64,000 bases of DNA from Dawidia soli (GTDB lineage Bacteria; Bacteroidota; Bacteroidia; Cytophagales; Cyclobacteriaceae), in NCBI RefSeq assembly GCF_018598185.1, contig NZ_JAHESC010000006.1, forward strand, positions 1-64,000, given 5' to 3'. Each line of letters starts with the position of its first letter. The stretch's first letter is position 1. The notes under the pieces are model-generated. The model saw nothing but the letters and a program-made list of their open reading frames with translations. It searched no databases and was not told the origin of the DNA. Below are positions 45,335 through 54,308 of the stretch, piece after piece. The position numbers and the translations under genes were made by a program.

Positions 45335-45901
45335 GTGAAAGAGTATTCTGAAGAGGATCTGATCAGGCATTTACGAGAAGGGCACGAGCAGGCTTTTAAG
45401 GTCATATTCGATACCTATTACAGGCCCCTGACCCTGTTTGCCCTCAAGTATACCGGGGGCGATGTGGAGGAGGCGAAGGAGATCGTACAAGAGTTTTTTG
45501 TGCGGTTCTGGTCCAAACGCCAGGATGTTACCATACGCTTTTCCCTCAAGACCTATTTGTACGCCGGCGTGCGCAATGCCTGTCTCAATGTGCTCGCATC
45601 TTCCAAGGTAGCGCAACGCAAGCTGCGTGATTATACCGTGCCCGAGGTATCCAGCGACAACGCCCTCGAGCTGATGCTCGTGGCCGAACAGGAAGACCTG
45701 CTGATGCAGGCCATCGACCGCCTGCCCGAAAAATGCCGGCAGATCTTTTCCCTCAGCCGCATGGAAAAACTTTCCAACCAGGCCATTGCCGACCGCTTGC
45801 AACTATCCGTCAAAACCGTCGAAGCCCAGATCTCCATTGCACTAAAACGTTTACGGGAAATATTGATTTCGCTTTTCCTGATGATCGTTTCTTGGGGCTG
45901 A
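45335..45901 (+). CDS. ECF RNA polymerase sigma factor (GTG start)
   Basis: 188 residues. Region 2 (about 10-80; HEQAFKVIFDTYYRPLTLFALKYTGGDVEEAKEIVQEFFVRFW) and region 4 (about 120-175; LPEKCRQIFSLSRMEKLSNQAIADRLQLSVKTVEAQISIALKRL) define a FecI-like ECF factor as found at SusC/SusD loci. GTG is the only start preserving region 2; no SD-like site. It should be controlled by the FecR protein encoded at 47.9 kb, although a secreted-protein gene intervenes. The hydrophobic C-terminal end (LISLFLMIVSWG) is typical of the group. Confidence 0.93.
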   Translation: MKEYSEEDLIRHLREGHEQAFKVIFDTYYRPLTLFALKYTGGDVEEAKEIVQEFFVRFWSKRQDVTIRFSLKTYLYAGVRNACLNVLASSKVAQRKLRDYTVPEVSSDNALELMLVAEQEDLLMQAIDRLPEKCRQIFSLSRMEKLSNQAIADRLQLSVKTVEAQISIALKRLREILISLFLMIVSWG

Positions 45902-45998
45902 AAAAGAAATTGAAAAATTTTCTGAAGGTCTTTAAGGGGTGCTGCAAAATTTCCTGTCTTGGGTACAGTTTATCGTATTCCTAAGCCTAAGAACTTCT

Positions 45999-47840
45999 AT
46001 GCAGCAACTCTACTCTGGCCCGCATACCTGTCGTCCGTGGTATAAAAGACTTTCCCGCCGCGCATGGCTCCTGTTTATACTCGTGGGCGCGCTCGCCGTG
46101 GCGAGCCACACGACGTACGCGCAGCAAACTTTCTTTGAAGACTTTAATAACCGCGATTACGCTTTCTCCTTGCCGCCGGGTTGGACCGTCTGGCAAAATG
46201 GAGGCGGTATTGGCGATCCATCGCCCTCCTGGTTTGTAGACCGTCCGGGCCTGGGTATCAATCAATATGTACTCTCGCCGCAAGAAGCCACCAAAGAAGG
46301 CATGGTGGATGAGGATTGGCTCATGACGCCCCAGATCACACCCGTTGCCGGTGATTACCTCATGTTCAACGCACGCCGGTCTTTCTTCGAGACGGGCGAT
46401 ATGTTCTATGTACGGATCTCGCGTACCGATGCCCGCGCGCCGGAATCTTTTACCGAACTATTGAAAGCCTATACAGAAGCGGAAATGCCGAGGTCCGTTG
46501 GCGACGAGTATAAGCTACGCATCGACCTGTCCGCGTATGTGGGTGTGCCCATACACATTGCCTTTGTGCATACCGCGAACGTTGGGCCCGAAGGCGAATC
46601 CGGCATCTGGCTGCTGGACGACGTCGAGGTGCGTCCCATGCAACGTGTATACATTAAAGACGCCATTCTGCGTCAGGCCACCACGCCCCCGCAACCCCCC
46701 GTGGTACAGGGCCGCGAAGTGATCATCGGCGGCGCGGCAGAGCTTGTCATGGCCGGTGACTATGACGAAGCGAACCTGACGGCAATGACCTTTTCGCTCG
46801 ACGGCACCACCGATCTTTCGTTCATCAAAGAGATCATTTTCTACCAGACGCCCTATGAGCTTGTCACCAACGACGATTTCATAAATGAACTGGTGCCTCG
46901 TTTCGGCTCGATCGAAAATCCCGGGCAAACATTTACCATTACCGGCGACATGAACATCGCCCTGACGGGCGACCCGTATATGTATATCCGCTTCAAGGTA
47001 GACGAGGCGCGCGTGCTGGCGTTCCCGTACCCCGAGTTTGACATCAACCTGGTGAGCTATGTGGTGAATGGTGTGGAATACACGCCTTCTGTGTCGTCTT
47101 ATTTCGGAACCATCGATATCGTGCCGTCCTCCGTCTTCAACGACAACTTTGCGAATGCCGCCGAGCTTTCGCCTGTATCCGCCCGTTATGGCACCTCTAC
47201 GATGATGGCCTCGTATGAGCCCGAATATGACTCCGTGGTGTATTGCCATAATTTCGGCGACAGGCGGGTTCACTCGGTATGGTATTATTTTGTGCCGCCC
47301 CAGGACGGGATCATCACCGTCGACCTTACCAACTCGCGGTTTAACACCATTGCCGCCATTGTCGATGAAAACATGAAACAGCTGGCGTGCAGCGACGACA
47401 TCGCAGACGGTCAGACGCGGTCTATTATCTCCGACTTCCCGGTCACGGCGGGCCGCAAGATCTATATCCGCGTAAGCGACCTGGGCAGCCCGTGGGACAA
47501 CGACAACCAATACGACGGCACCGGCGTGGTGATCATGGACTTTGCCTATGGCCGGCCCGTGGGTACCGAAGACGAGAAACCGCTGTTGCAACTGTCGGAG
47601 CCTTTCCCCAACCCTACGTCCCACACGGTATCGTTCGACCTGGCCACCGGCCGCCCCGGCACCGTACAAGTATACCTGCGCGACCTCCTGGGCCGCGCGG
47701 TGCAGACGCAGGAATATACCGTAGGGGCCGGTAAGCGCCGCGTATCGCTGGATGTTTCGCATGCGCGAAGCGGTATGTATATACTGCAGGCCGATGGTTA
47801 TGGCACCCATGCCACGCGTAAGCTGATCATTGCACATTGA
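45999..47840 (+). CDS. T9SS-secreted choice-of-anchor J protein
   Basis: 613 residues. Long n-region and signal peptide (RRAWLLFILVGALAVASHTTYAQ), a choice-of-anchor J domain (about 50-225; FFEDFNNRDYAFSLPPGW, PSWFVDRPGLGINQYVLS, GESGIWLLDDVEVRP), a second beta region, a PPC-like domain (about 385-510; HSVWYYFVPPQDGIITVDLTNS) and a type A T9SS sorting domain (about 530-613; LSEPFPNPTSHTVSFDL ... SGMYILQA). Secretion to the cell surface is therefore expected. No enzymatic motif is seen; a binding role is likely. It lies between sigma and anti-sigma genes. Confidence 0.85.
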   Translation: MQQLYSGPHTCRPWYKRLSRRAWLLFILVGALAVASHTTYAQQTFFEDFNNRDYAFSLPPGWTVWQNGGGIGDPSPSWFVDRPGLGINQYVLSPQEATKEGMVDEDWLMTPQITPVAGDYLMFNARRSFFETGDMFYVRISRTDARAPESFTELLKAYTEAEMPRSVGDEYKLRIDLSAYVGVPIHIAFVHTANVGPEGESGIWLLDDVEVRPMQRVYIKDAILRQATTPPQPPVVQGREVIIGGAAELVMAGDYDEANLTAMTFSLDGTTDLSFIKEIIFYQTPYELVTNDDFINELVPRFGSIENPGQTFTITGDMNIALTGDPYMYIRFKVDEARVLAFPYPEFDINLVSYVVNGVEYTPSVSSYFGTIDIVPSSVFNDNFANAAELSPVSARYGTSTMMASYEPEYDSVVYCHNFGDRRVHSVWYYFVPPQDGIITVDLTNSRFNTIAAIVDENMKQLACSDDIADGQTRSIISDFPVTAGRKIYIRVSDLGSPWDNDNQYDGTGVVIMDFAYGRPVGTEDEKPLLQLSEPFPNPTSHTVSFDLATGRPGTVQVYLRDLLGRAVQTQEYTVGAGKRRVSLDVSHARSGMYILQADGYGTHATRKLIIAH

Positions 47841-47877
47841 TCCCCTATATAAAACAGAGCAACCCTTTTTTTAAGTT

Positions 47878-48969
47878 ATGCAAGAGCACGATGAACACGA
47901 ACGCAAGTGGCACCTGGCGGCCAAAGTCCTGAGCGGCAGCAGCCTGGATGCAGAAGAACAGCTAGCCTGGGAGGCATTGCAGGCCGACAGCCAATTTCAG
48001 CTGGAATATGCGCAGGTAAAAAAATACTGGCAGCAGCTCGAAGGACTGCCCTATGGCCGGATCGACGCCGGTCGGGACTGGCAGACCGTCTGGAGCCGCA
48101 TTCAGCACCAGGTGCCTGCTACCACACCGTCACGGCGCCTGGTGGCACCGTGGTTGCGCTATGCCGCGATCATTGCGCTGTGTGTAAGCGTCGCGTTCTT
48201 TGCCGGCTGGAAGCTCAGCGGCCCGGCGGCCGGCCCGGGCGCCGCGCACGCGCTGACCGTGATTGAAGCCCCCCCCGGCTCGAAGACGCGCGTCACGTTG
48301 CCCGACAGCTCCACGGTATGGCTCAATGCCAAAAGCCGTCTGTCGTTCGATGAACGCTTTGGGGTGGACAATCGCAACCTGGCGCTGGAGGGAGAGGCCT
48401 TCTTCGACGTCATAAAAAGCGACATGCCCTTTCGCGTGCGCACGCCGCTGTACGACGTAGCGGTACTCGGCACGGCGTTCAACGTCAAAGCTTACGCAGA
48501 CGATGATCGTGTCATCACAACCCTGGTACACGGCTCTGTGCGCATCGAGCGCAAGAACGATGCCGGTGCAACGGAGGTGATCATGCTCAAACCGAATGAG
48601 AAAGTAACAGCCTATCGTACGACGCCTGGCGGGCCGGCTTTCTCCGGCAGGTACCGCTATACAGTAGATCGGGGCATCGATGCCGAAATGGAAACCGCCT
48701 GGAAGGACGGCTGGCTGTCCGTACAGGGGGAGTCGCTGCTGGAACTGGCCCGGAAGCTCGAGCGGGTGTACGACATCAAAATAGACTTTGAAGGAAAGAC
48801 GCTGGAGAATTACCGGTACACCGGCCGTCTGCGTCAGCTAAGCCTCGAGCAAGTGTTGAAAGCGCTGTCGCTCACATCGCCGGTGGCCTTCACCATAGAC
48901 GAGAAGAAGGTTACACTGCGCGAAGACAAGTCGTCGACGTCGAAGTACCGGTCGCTGCAAAACCCGTAA
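47878..48969 (+). CDS. FecR-family anti-sigma factor
   Basis: 363 residues. The cytoplasmic N-terminal part (about 1-88) binds the sigma factor in characterised systems. One membrane helix (LRYAAIIALCVSVAFFAGWKL, about 93-113) follows, then the periplasmic FecR domain (IEAPPGSKTRVTLPDSSTVWLNAKSRLSFDERFG, LEGEAFFDVIKSDMPFRV, AVLGTAFNVKAY) and a C-terminal DUF4974 domain (GESLLELARKLERVYDIKIDFEG) that resembles and probably contacts the STN domain of the receptor. Upstream of the susC leader. Confidence 0.94.
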   Translation: MQEHDEHERKWHLAAKVLSGSSLDAEEQLAWEALQADSQFQLEYAQVKKYWQQLEGLPYGRIDAGRDWQTVWSRIQHQVPATTPSRRLVAPWLRYAAIIALCVSVAFFAGWKLSGPAAGPGAAHALTVIEAPPGSKTRVTLPDSSTVWLNAKSRLSFDERFGVDNRNLALEGEAFFDVIKSDMPFRVRTPLYDVAVLGTAFNVKAYADDDRVITTLVHGSVRIERKNDAGATEVIMLKPNEKVTAYRTTPGGPAFSGRYRYTVDRGIDAEMETAWKDGWLSVQGESLLELARKLERVYDIKIDFEGKTLENYRYTGRLRQLSLEQVLKALSLTSPVAFTIDEKKVTLREDKSSTSKYRSLQNP

Positions 48970-49005
48970 AACCATTTTTATCATAACGAACCTAAAGCAT
49001 CAACT

Positions 49006-49145
49006 ATGAACATTCTGTACAGCCACCACACATAAGCCCCTTGCGCCAAAAAAAAGGGACCAAAAGATGCCGTCACATCTTCTGATCCTGAAGGGCTGGA
49101 AAACAGTCTGCCTCGTCCTTTCGGGCGAAGGCCTACCTTCTTTTT
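49006..49145 (+). promoter_or_regulatory. structured susC leader with candidate attenuator
   Basis: Between fecR and susC. A 9-codon frame (MNILYSHHT, 49006-49035) is followed by a 27-codon frame (49067-49150). Hairpins are CCCTT/AAGGG (49038-49058), CTTC/GAAG (49079-49093), CCTTTCG/CGAAGG (49117-49131) and GAAGG/CCTTC (49127-49140) followed by TTTTT. The last two share GAAGG and cannot form together, and the last one is a short terminator ending 25 bases before the susC ATG. This is the layout of a transcription attenuator; function is unproven. Confidence 0.5.
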
Positions 49146-49170
49146 GTTAACCAAAACCCATCTTAATTCT

Positions 49171-52100
49171 ATGAAAAAAATAAGATACGGCCAAGCCTGT
49201 GTCTGGTCGGTATTGAATAAAATAACGGTGGTTATGAAAATCTGGCTTTTACTGATGATTCCGATAGGGGTTGCCCTGGCAGGCAACGCCCACTCGCAAA
49301 ACCTCAGCCTGGAGTTGAACAACGTAACCCTGCGCGAAGCTTTCCGGGCTATCGAGAAGAAAAGTGAGTATTCGTTCTTCTTCAACGACGCTTTCGCGGA
49401 TCTGAACAAACGCGTGTCGGTATCGGCCAAGGACGAGCCGGTGGCAAGCGTGCTGTCGCGCCTGCTCGCACCCACCGGGCTGACCTATAAATTGCTGGAC
49501 GAAAAGCTCATCGTCATCGCCCCGCGCAATGCCCCACCCGTTGTCGTACGCGGCCGTGTTACCGGGGCCAGCGACGGCCAGCCGTTGCCCGGTGTGAACG
49601 TAACCGTCAAAGGATCGGGTAAAGGCACCATTACCAACGCGAACGGCGAGTATACGCTTGAGGTGGAAAGTGGTTCCATGCTCGTTTTTACTTTTATCGG
49701 TTATTCGCCGGTGGAGGTATTGATCCAGTCGCAAACGACTGTCGACGTACCGATGAAAGAAGATATCGCGACGCTGAGCGAAGTGACCGTGGTGTCTACC
49801 GGCTACCAGGAGGTCGACAAGCGTCTCTTTACCGGTTCGGTCGTGAGCCTGGACGCCAAGGAGATCAAAACCGAAGGCACCGTCGACGTCAGCCGTATGC
49901 TGCAGGGCCGTGCGGCGGGTGTATCGGTACAAAACGTATCGGGTACCTTTGGTGCCGCGCCCAAGATCCGCATTCGCGGCGCCACTTCGATCACGGGTGA
50001 CAACAAGCCCTTGTGGGTGATCGACGGCGTGGTGTTGGAAGACGTCGTGAACGTATCGGCCGAGCAGCTCACCACCGGCGACCCCAGCACCCTGATCGGC
50101 TCTTCCGTGGCCGGTCTGAACGCCGACGATATCGAGAAGATCACCATCCTGAAAGACGCGTCGGCGACGGCGTTATACGGTGCCCGTGCGAAAGACGGTG
50201 TGATCGTGATCTCCACCAAGAAGGGCCGGGTGGGGAAACCGCTCATTACCTATACCGGTAACTTCTCGTCGTATCTCAAGCCAAGCTACAACAGCTATAA
50301 CATTCTGAATTCGGTAGACCAGATGTCGGTCTATACCGAAATGGAGCGCAAGGGTCTGCTCAACCACGCCGATGTTTCCAACCTGCGCGACGGGGGGATC
50401 TACACCAAGATGTACGACCTCATCAACGGGAGCTATGACGGCGAAGACGGTTTCCAGCTGGATAATACCGACGCCGCCCGCCGGGCGTTCCTGAACCGCT
50501 ATGCCCTGGCCAACACCGACTGGTTCGACGTGCTTTTCGATAACTCGTTCGTACAAGAACACTCGCTCGGCGTATCGTCGGGCACGGAGTCGTCGCAGTT
50601 ATACTTCTCCACCAGCTACTACAACGACAACGGCTGGTCCATTGCCGACAACGTAAAACGCTATACGGCCAACGCGCGGGGTAACTTCCGCGTGTCGGAC
50701 AAGGTGAGCTTCGGCATCATTGCCACGGGCTCCGTGCGCGATCAACGCGCTCCGGGCAGCGTCACACGACAACCCAATGTCGTCGAGGGAGGGTATGACC
50801 GCGACTTCGATATCAACCCTTTCAGCTATGCGATCAACACCAGCCGCGTGCTTACCGCGTACAATGCGGATGGGAGCCGCGAGTATTTTACCCGGAACTA
50901 TGCACCGTTCAACATCCTCAATGAAGTGGACAAGAACTATATCGATCTGGACCAGCTCGATTTCAAGCTGCAGGGCGAGCTCAATTACCAGATCCTGAAA
51001 GGCCTGAAGTATGACTTCGTCGGCTCGGCCCGTTCGGTAAACACCGTGACCGAGCACAAAGTAGAAGAAGGTTCCAATATGGCGGAGGCCTACCGCGCGG
51101 ATGGCTCGCAGCTCATCCGCCAGGGGAACAAATTCTTATACTGGAACCCCGACTATCCGAATGTCGACCCCGTGGTGGTACTTCCGCAAGGTGGTTTCTA
51201 CAACCGGACCGACGACAAGATGATCAGCTATTACCTCAAGAACCAGTTCACGTGGAACCATACGTTTGGCATTCACAACGCCAACCTTGTCGTGGGGCAG
51301 GAGCTGCGGCAGGTGGACCGCCGAGCATCGTTCAGCAACGGTTACGGTTACCAGTATAGCCGCGGTGGCGTGCCGTATACGGATTATCTTCTCCTGAAGC
51401 AAATGCTGGAGGCCAACTTCAACTACTTCGGTATGGGCTATGGTTACGAACGTTACGCCAGCTTCTACGGCGGGGCGACCTATTCGTACAACAGCAAATA
51501 TGTATTAAACGCCACGGTACGGATGGACGGCTCCAATCGCCTCGGCGAATCGTCCACCGCCCGCTGGCTGCCGACCTGGAACGTGAGCGCCGCGTGGAAC
51601 GTCGACACCGAGAAGTTCATGCAGGATCTTCGTGCCATCGACTTCTTTACCGTCAAAGCCGGTTACGGTCTGACGGCCAATACGGGGAATGCCAATAACG
51701 CGTCCGTTGTGTTCCGGAGCGGCACGACCCGCCGCCCGTACCTCACCGACACGGAGTCGCTCATCGGCATTGAAAGCCTCGAGAACTCCGACCTGACGTG
51801 GGAGAAACAGTATGAGCTGAACGTTGGTGTCAACGTCGGCTTTCTGAACACCTTTGTCCTGACAGCCGATGTATACAAACGCAACCAGTTCGACCTGATC
51901 AGCATCATCAAAACTTCCGGCATCGGTGGCGAGCCCTACAAGGCGATCAACTACGCCGACATGAAATCGCACGGTGTCGATCTGACGTTGGGCGCGACGG
52001 TGGTCAATCGCGACAACTGGGGTTGGAATGCCAACTATGTGTTCAGCTACAATAAGACGGAGATCACGTCGCTGAAGAACGAGCCCCGGATCTTCAACCT

Positions 52101-52797
52101 GGTCTTCCCCGACGGGGGGGCGATGAACGGATACCCGGTACGCGGGTTATTCTCGATCGACTTCCAGGGCCTTGATCCGGAGTCGGGTATGCCGCGTTTC
52201 ATCAACCACGAGGGTAACCTCAGCTCCGATGTGTTCTTACAGAGTCCCAACGTACAATACCTGAAGTACGAAGGTGCGATCGATCCTACCGTAACGGGGG
52301 GCGTATCCAATACTTTCCGGTATAAGGCTTTCACGCTAAACGTATTCCTGACGTATCAGGCGGGTAATAAGATACGCCTGAATCCAGTCTTCAAAACGGC
52401 GTATTCCGACCTCGATGCCATGCCGCGCGAGTTTCTCGACCGCTGGGTACTGCCGGGCGATGAGCAGTATACGAATATACCGTCCATCCTCGACCGCACG
52501 TCGCTGGCCAACCTTACGGCCGGCTATCCTTACAACAGCTACAACTACTCCACCGCCCGGGTGGCCGACGGGGGCTTCATCCGCATGCGTACGGTATCGC
52601 TGGCCTACAACCTGCCGACGAAGCTGTTGTCGACGACCGGCCTGAAGGCTGCTTCGCTCACGGTCACCGGCACGAACCTGTTGCTGTTGTACGCAGACAA
52701 ACGGCTTTACGGCCAGGACCCCGAGTTCTATAGCTCCGGTGGTGTGGCCATGCCTGTGCCGAAACAGATCACGGCTACGTTAAAACTGAACCTCTAA
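49171..52797 (+). CDS. SusC/RagA-family TonB transporter with STN signalling domain
   Basis: About 1208 residues. After a long n-region, signal sequence VMKIWLLLMIPIGVALAGNAHSQ; STN domain (about 40-105; LELNNVTLREAFRAIEKKSEYSFFFND) for signalling to FecR; CarboxypepD_reg domain (about 125-200; VRGRVTGASDGQPLPGVNVTVKG); plug (about 220-340; VDVSRMLQGRAAGVSVQNVSGTFGAAPKIRIRGATS, IEKITILKDASATALYGARAKDGVIVIST); barrel to TATLKLNL. Forms an outer-membrane import complex with the SusD protein encoded next. An upstream TTG start overlapping the attenuator T run is rejected. Confidence 0.96.
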   Translation: MKKIRYGQACVWSVLNKITVVMKIWLLLMIPIGVALAGNAHSQNLSLELNNVTLREAFRAIEKKSEYSFFFNDAFADLNKRVSVSAKDEPVASVLSRLLAPTGLTYKLLDEKLIVIAPRNAPPVVVRGRVTGASDGQPLPGVNVTVKGSGKGTITNANGEYTLEVESGSMLVFTFIGYSPVEVLIQSQTTVDVPMKEDIATLSEVTVVSTGYQEVDKRLFTGSVVSLDAKEIKTEGTVDVSRMLQGRAAGVSVQNVSGTFGAAPKIRIRGATSITGDNKPLWVIDGVVLEDVVNVSAEQLTTGDPSTLIGSSVAGLNADDIEKITILKDASATALYGARAKDGVIVISTKKGRVGKPLITYTGNFSSYLKPSYNSYNILNSVDQMSVYTEMERKGLLNHADVSNLRDGGIYTKMYDLINGSYDGEDGFQLDNTDAARRAFLNRYALANTDWFDVLFDNSFVQEHSLGVSSGTESSQLYFSTSYYNDNGWSIADNVKRYTANARGNFRVSDKVSFGIIATGSVRDQRAPGSVTRQPNVVEGGYDRDFDINPFSYAINTSRVLTAYNADGSREYFTRNYAPFNILNEVDKNYIDLDQLDFKLQGELNYQILKGLKYDFVGSARSVNTVTEHKVEEGSNMAEAYRADGSQLIRQGNKFLYWNPDYPNVDPVVVLPQGGFYNRTDDKMISYYLKNQFTWNHTFGIHNANLVVGQELRQVDRRASFSNGYGYQYSRGGVPYTDYLLLKQMLEANFNYFGMGYGYERYASFYGGATYSYNSKYVLNATVRMDGSNRLGESSTARWLPTWNVSAAWNVDTEKFMQDLRAIDFFTVKAGYGLTANTGNANNASVVFRSGTTRRPYLTDTESLIGIESLENSDLTWEKQYELNVGVNVGFLNTFVLTADVYKRNQFDLISIIKTSGIGGEPYKAINYADMKSHGVDLTLGATVVNRDNWGWNANYVFSYNKTEITSLKNEPRIFNLVFPDGGAMNGYPVRGLFSIDFQGLDPESGMPRFINHEGNLSSDVFLQSPNVQYLKYEGAIDPTVTGGVSNTFRYKAFTLNVFLTYQAGNKIRLNPVFKTAYSDLDAMPREFLDRWVLPGDEQYTNIPSILDRTSLANLTAGYPYNSYNYSTARVADGGFIRMRTVSLAYNLPTKLLSTTGLKAASLTVTGTNLLLLYADKRLYGQDPEFYSSGGVAMPVPKQITATLKLNL

Positions 52798-52815
52798 CCT
52801 CTTACCACACGTACG

Positions 52816-54285
52816 ATGAAATTATATCGCTCTATATTACTGGTAACAGGCATAGCCCTGGCGGGCTGCGAGGATTTTCTCTCAAAGATCCCCGACAACC
52901 GCACCAAGCTCGACTCCAAGGAAAAGATTTCCGAAGTACTGGTTACGGCCTACCCCGAGGGTAACTACATGCCGTTCTGCGAGGCGATGTCCGACAACGT
53001 GGAGGACAATCTCAGCCAGTCGCAGGATGTGATCAATACCGATGCCTACTTCTGGCGGGACATTACGGCCACGACGCAGGACTCGCCGGAGAGCTATTGG
53101 AACTCGTGTTATGCGGCCATCGCCGCGGCCAACCATGCGCTGCGGGCCATCGAGCAGGCCGGCAGCCCTGCGGAGTACAATGCCGAAAAGGGAGAGGGCC
53201 TCATCGCCCGTGCCTATGCGCACTTCATGCTCGTCAACCTGTTCGCGCAATCCTATGAGCCTGCCACGGCAGCATACGTTCCGGGTGTACCGTATGTCAC
53301 GGAGCCCGAGACGGAGTCGCTGAAGGGCTATACGCGGGGCACGGTGCAATCGGTATATGAAATGATCGAGAAAGACCTCGTGGAGGCGTTGCCGCTGATC
53401 AGCGATGAAGAGTATGTGACGGACGACTCCGATGCTTCGGGTGTACCGCGTTACCACTTTACGCGCGCCGCCGCGCAGACGTTCGCGGCGCGTTTCTACC
53501 TGTTCAAACGCGATTGGAACAAGGTGATCGAGCACGCCGGCAAAGTCTTCAACAACGGCGACTTCGCCGCCAACCTGCGGCCGTGGAATACGACCTATGG
53601 CACCTACTCGGCCGAGCAGATGATGGCGGCCTATACACGCTCGACAGAAAAAGCCAACCTGTTGCTGGTGGGTTGTATATCCAATTGGTATGTCAACTTC
53701 CGTATCCTGCGGTACAGCACGGGGATCAACCGCATGCGCGAGGTCATGGCGCCCAATCCTACCGGCGGCAATTATGCCTATTCCCTCATCTCGAATTCGA
53801 ACCAGATCTATGCGGTGCCCAAATACCGCGAGCACTTTGTGCGCACGAGCACGAATGCGAACACGGGCTTCTCGTATACCTTCATTCCGCTGTTCACCGC
53901 GGAAGAGGCCTTGCTGAGCCGTGCGGAGGCGTATGTCCAACTGGAGCGCACGGAAGAGGCCCTGGCCGATCTGAACGTCTGGGTCAGCAAGCGGGTGAGC
54001 GGCTACGTGCCGCAGTATCACAACCTGTCGGCTAACAGACTGTATAATTTCTACGGGGAGACGAACAACCAAAAGGCCACGCTGCGCGCCGTGCTCGACC
54101 TACGTCGCGCCGAATTCATCCATGAAGGCATGCGCTGGTTCGACATTCGGCGGCACAACCTGACGGTGGTGCACACGACGCGCACCGGCGAGCGTTACGA
54201 GCTGAAGCCCGGCGACCCCCGCCGGGTGCTGCAGCTGCCGGCGGAAGCGATCACCCTGGCCGGCCTCGAGCCCAACCCCCGATAA
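52816..54285 (+). CDS. SusD/RagB-family lipoprotein
   Basis: 489 residues with lipobox LAGC (Cys18) followed by EDFLSKIPDNRTKL, the usual start of SusD proteins. TPR-like helices include ARAYAHFMLVNLFAQSYEPAT and AAAQTFAARFYLFKRDWNKVIEHAGKVF; the C-terminal signature RRAEFIHEGMRWFDIRRHNL is clear. It forms the lid over the SusC channel and helps capture substrate at the cell surface. It is 18 bases after susC. The substrate is not identifiable; no glycoside hydrolase is nearby. Confidence 0.95.
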   Translation: MKLYRSILLVTGIALAGCEDFLSKIPDNRTKLDSKEKISEVLVTAYPEGNYMPFCEAMSDNVEDNLSQSQDVINTDAYFWRDITATTQDSPESYWNSCYAAIAAANHALRAIEQAGSPAEYNAEKGEGLIARAYAHFMLVNLFAQSYEPATAAYVPGVPYVTEPETESLKGYTRGTVQSVYEMIEKDLVEALPLISDEEYVTDDSDASGVPRYHFTRAAAQTFAARFYLFKRDWNKVIEHAGKVFNNGDFAANLRPWNTTYGTYSAEQMMAAYTRSTEKANLLLVGCISNWYVNFRILRYSTGINRMREVMAPNPTGGNYAYSLISNSNQIYAVPKYREHFVRTSTNANTGFSYTFIPLFTAEEALLSRAEAYVQLERTEEALADLNVWVSKRVSGYVPQYHNLSANRLYNFYGETNNQKATLRAVLDLRRAEFIHEGMRWFDIRRHNLTVVHTTRTGERYELKPGDPRRVLQLPAEAITLAGLEPNPR

Positions 54286-54308
54286 TCAACCTGAAACTGC
54301 ATAAGCGT

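Noticed and set aside
46515-47837. 440-codon minus-strand open frame
   Set aside because: Antisense to the T9SS-secreted protein, which has clear domains; the shadow has none.
49144-49170. TTG start giving nine extra residues on SusC
   Set aside because: It lies in the T run of the candidate terminator; the ATG at 49171 begins a normal n-region and signal sequence.
48981-49475. 164-codon minus-strand frame at the susC start
   Set aside because: Antisense to the leader and STN domain; no motif.
52882-54072. 396-codon minus-strand open frame
   Set aside because: Antisense to susD; no signal, no motif, shadow composition.
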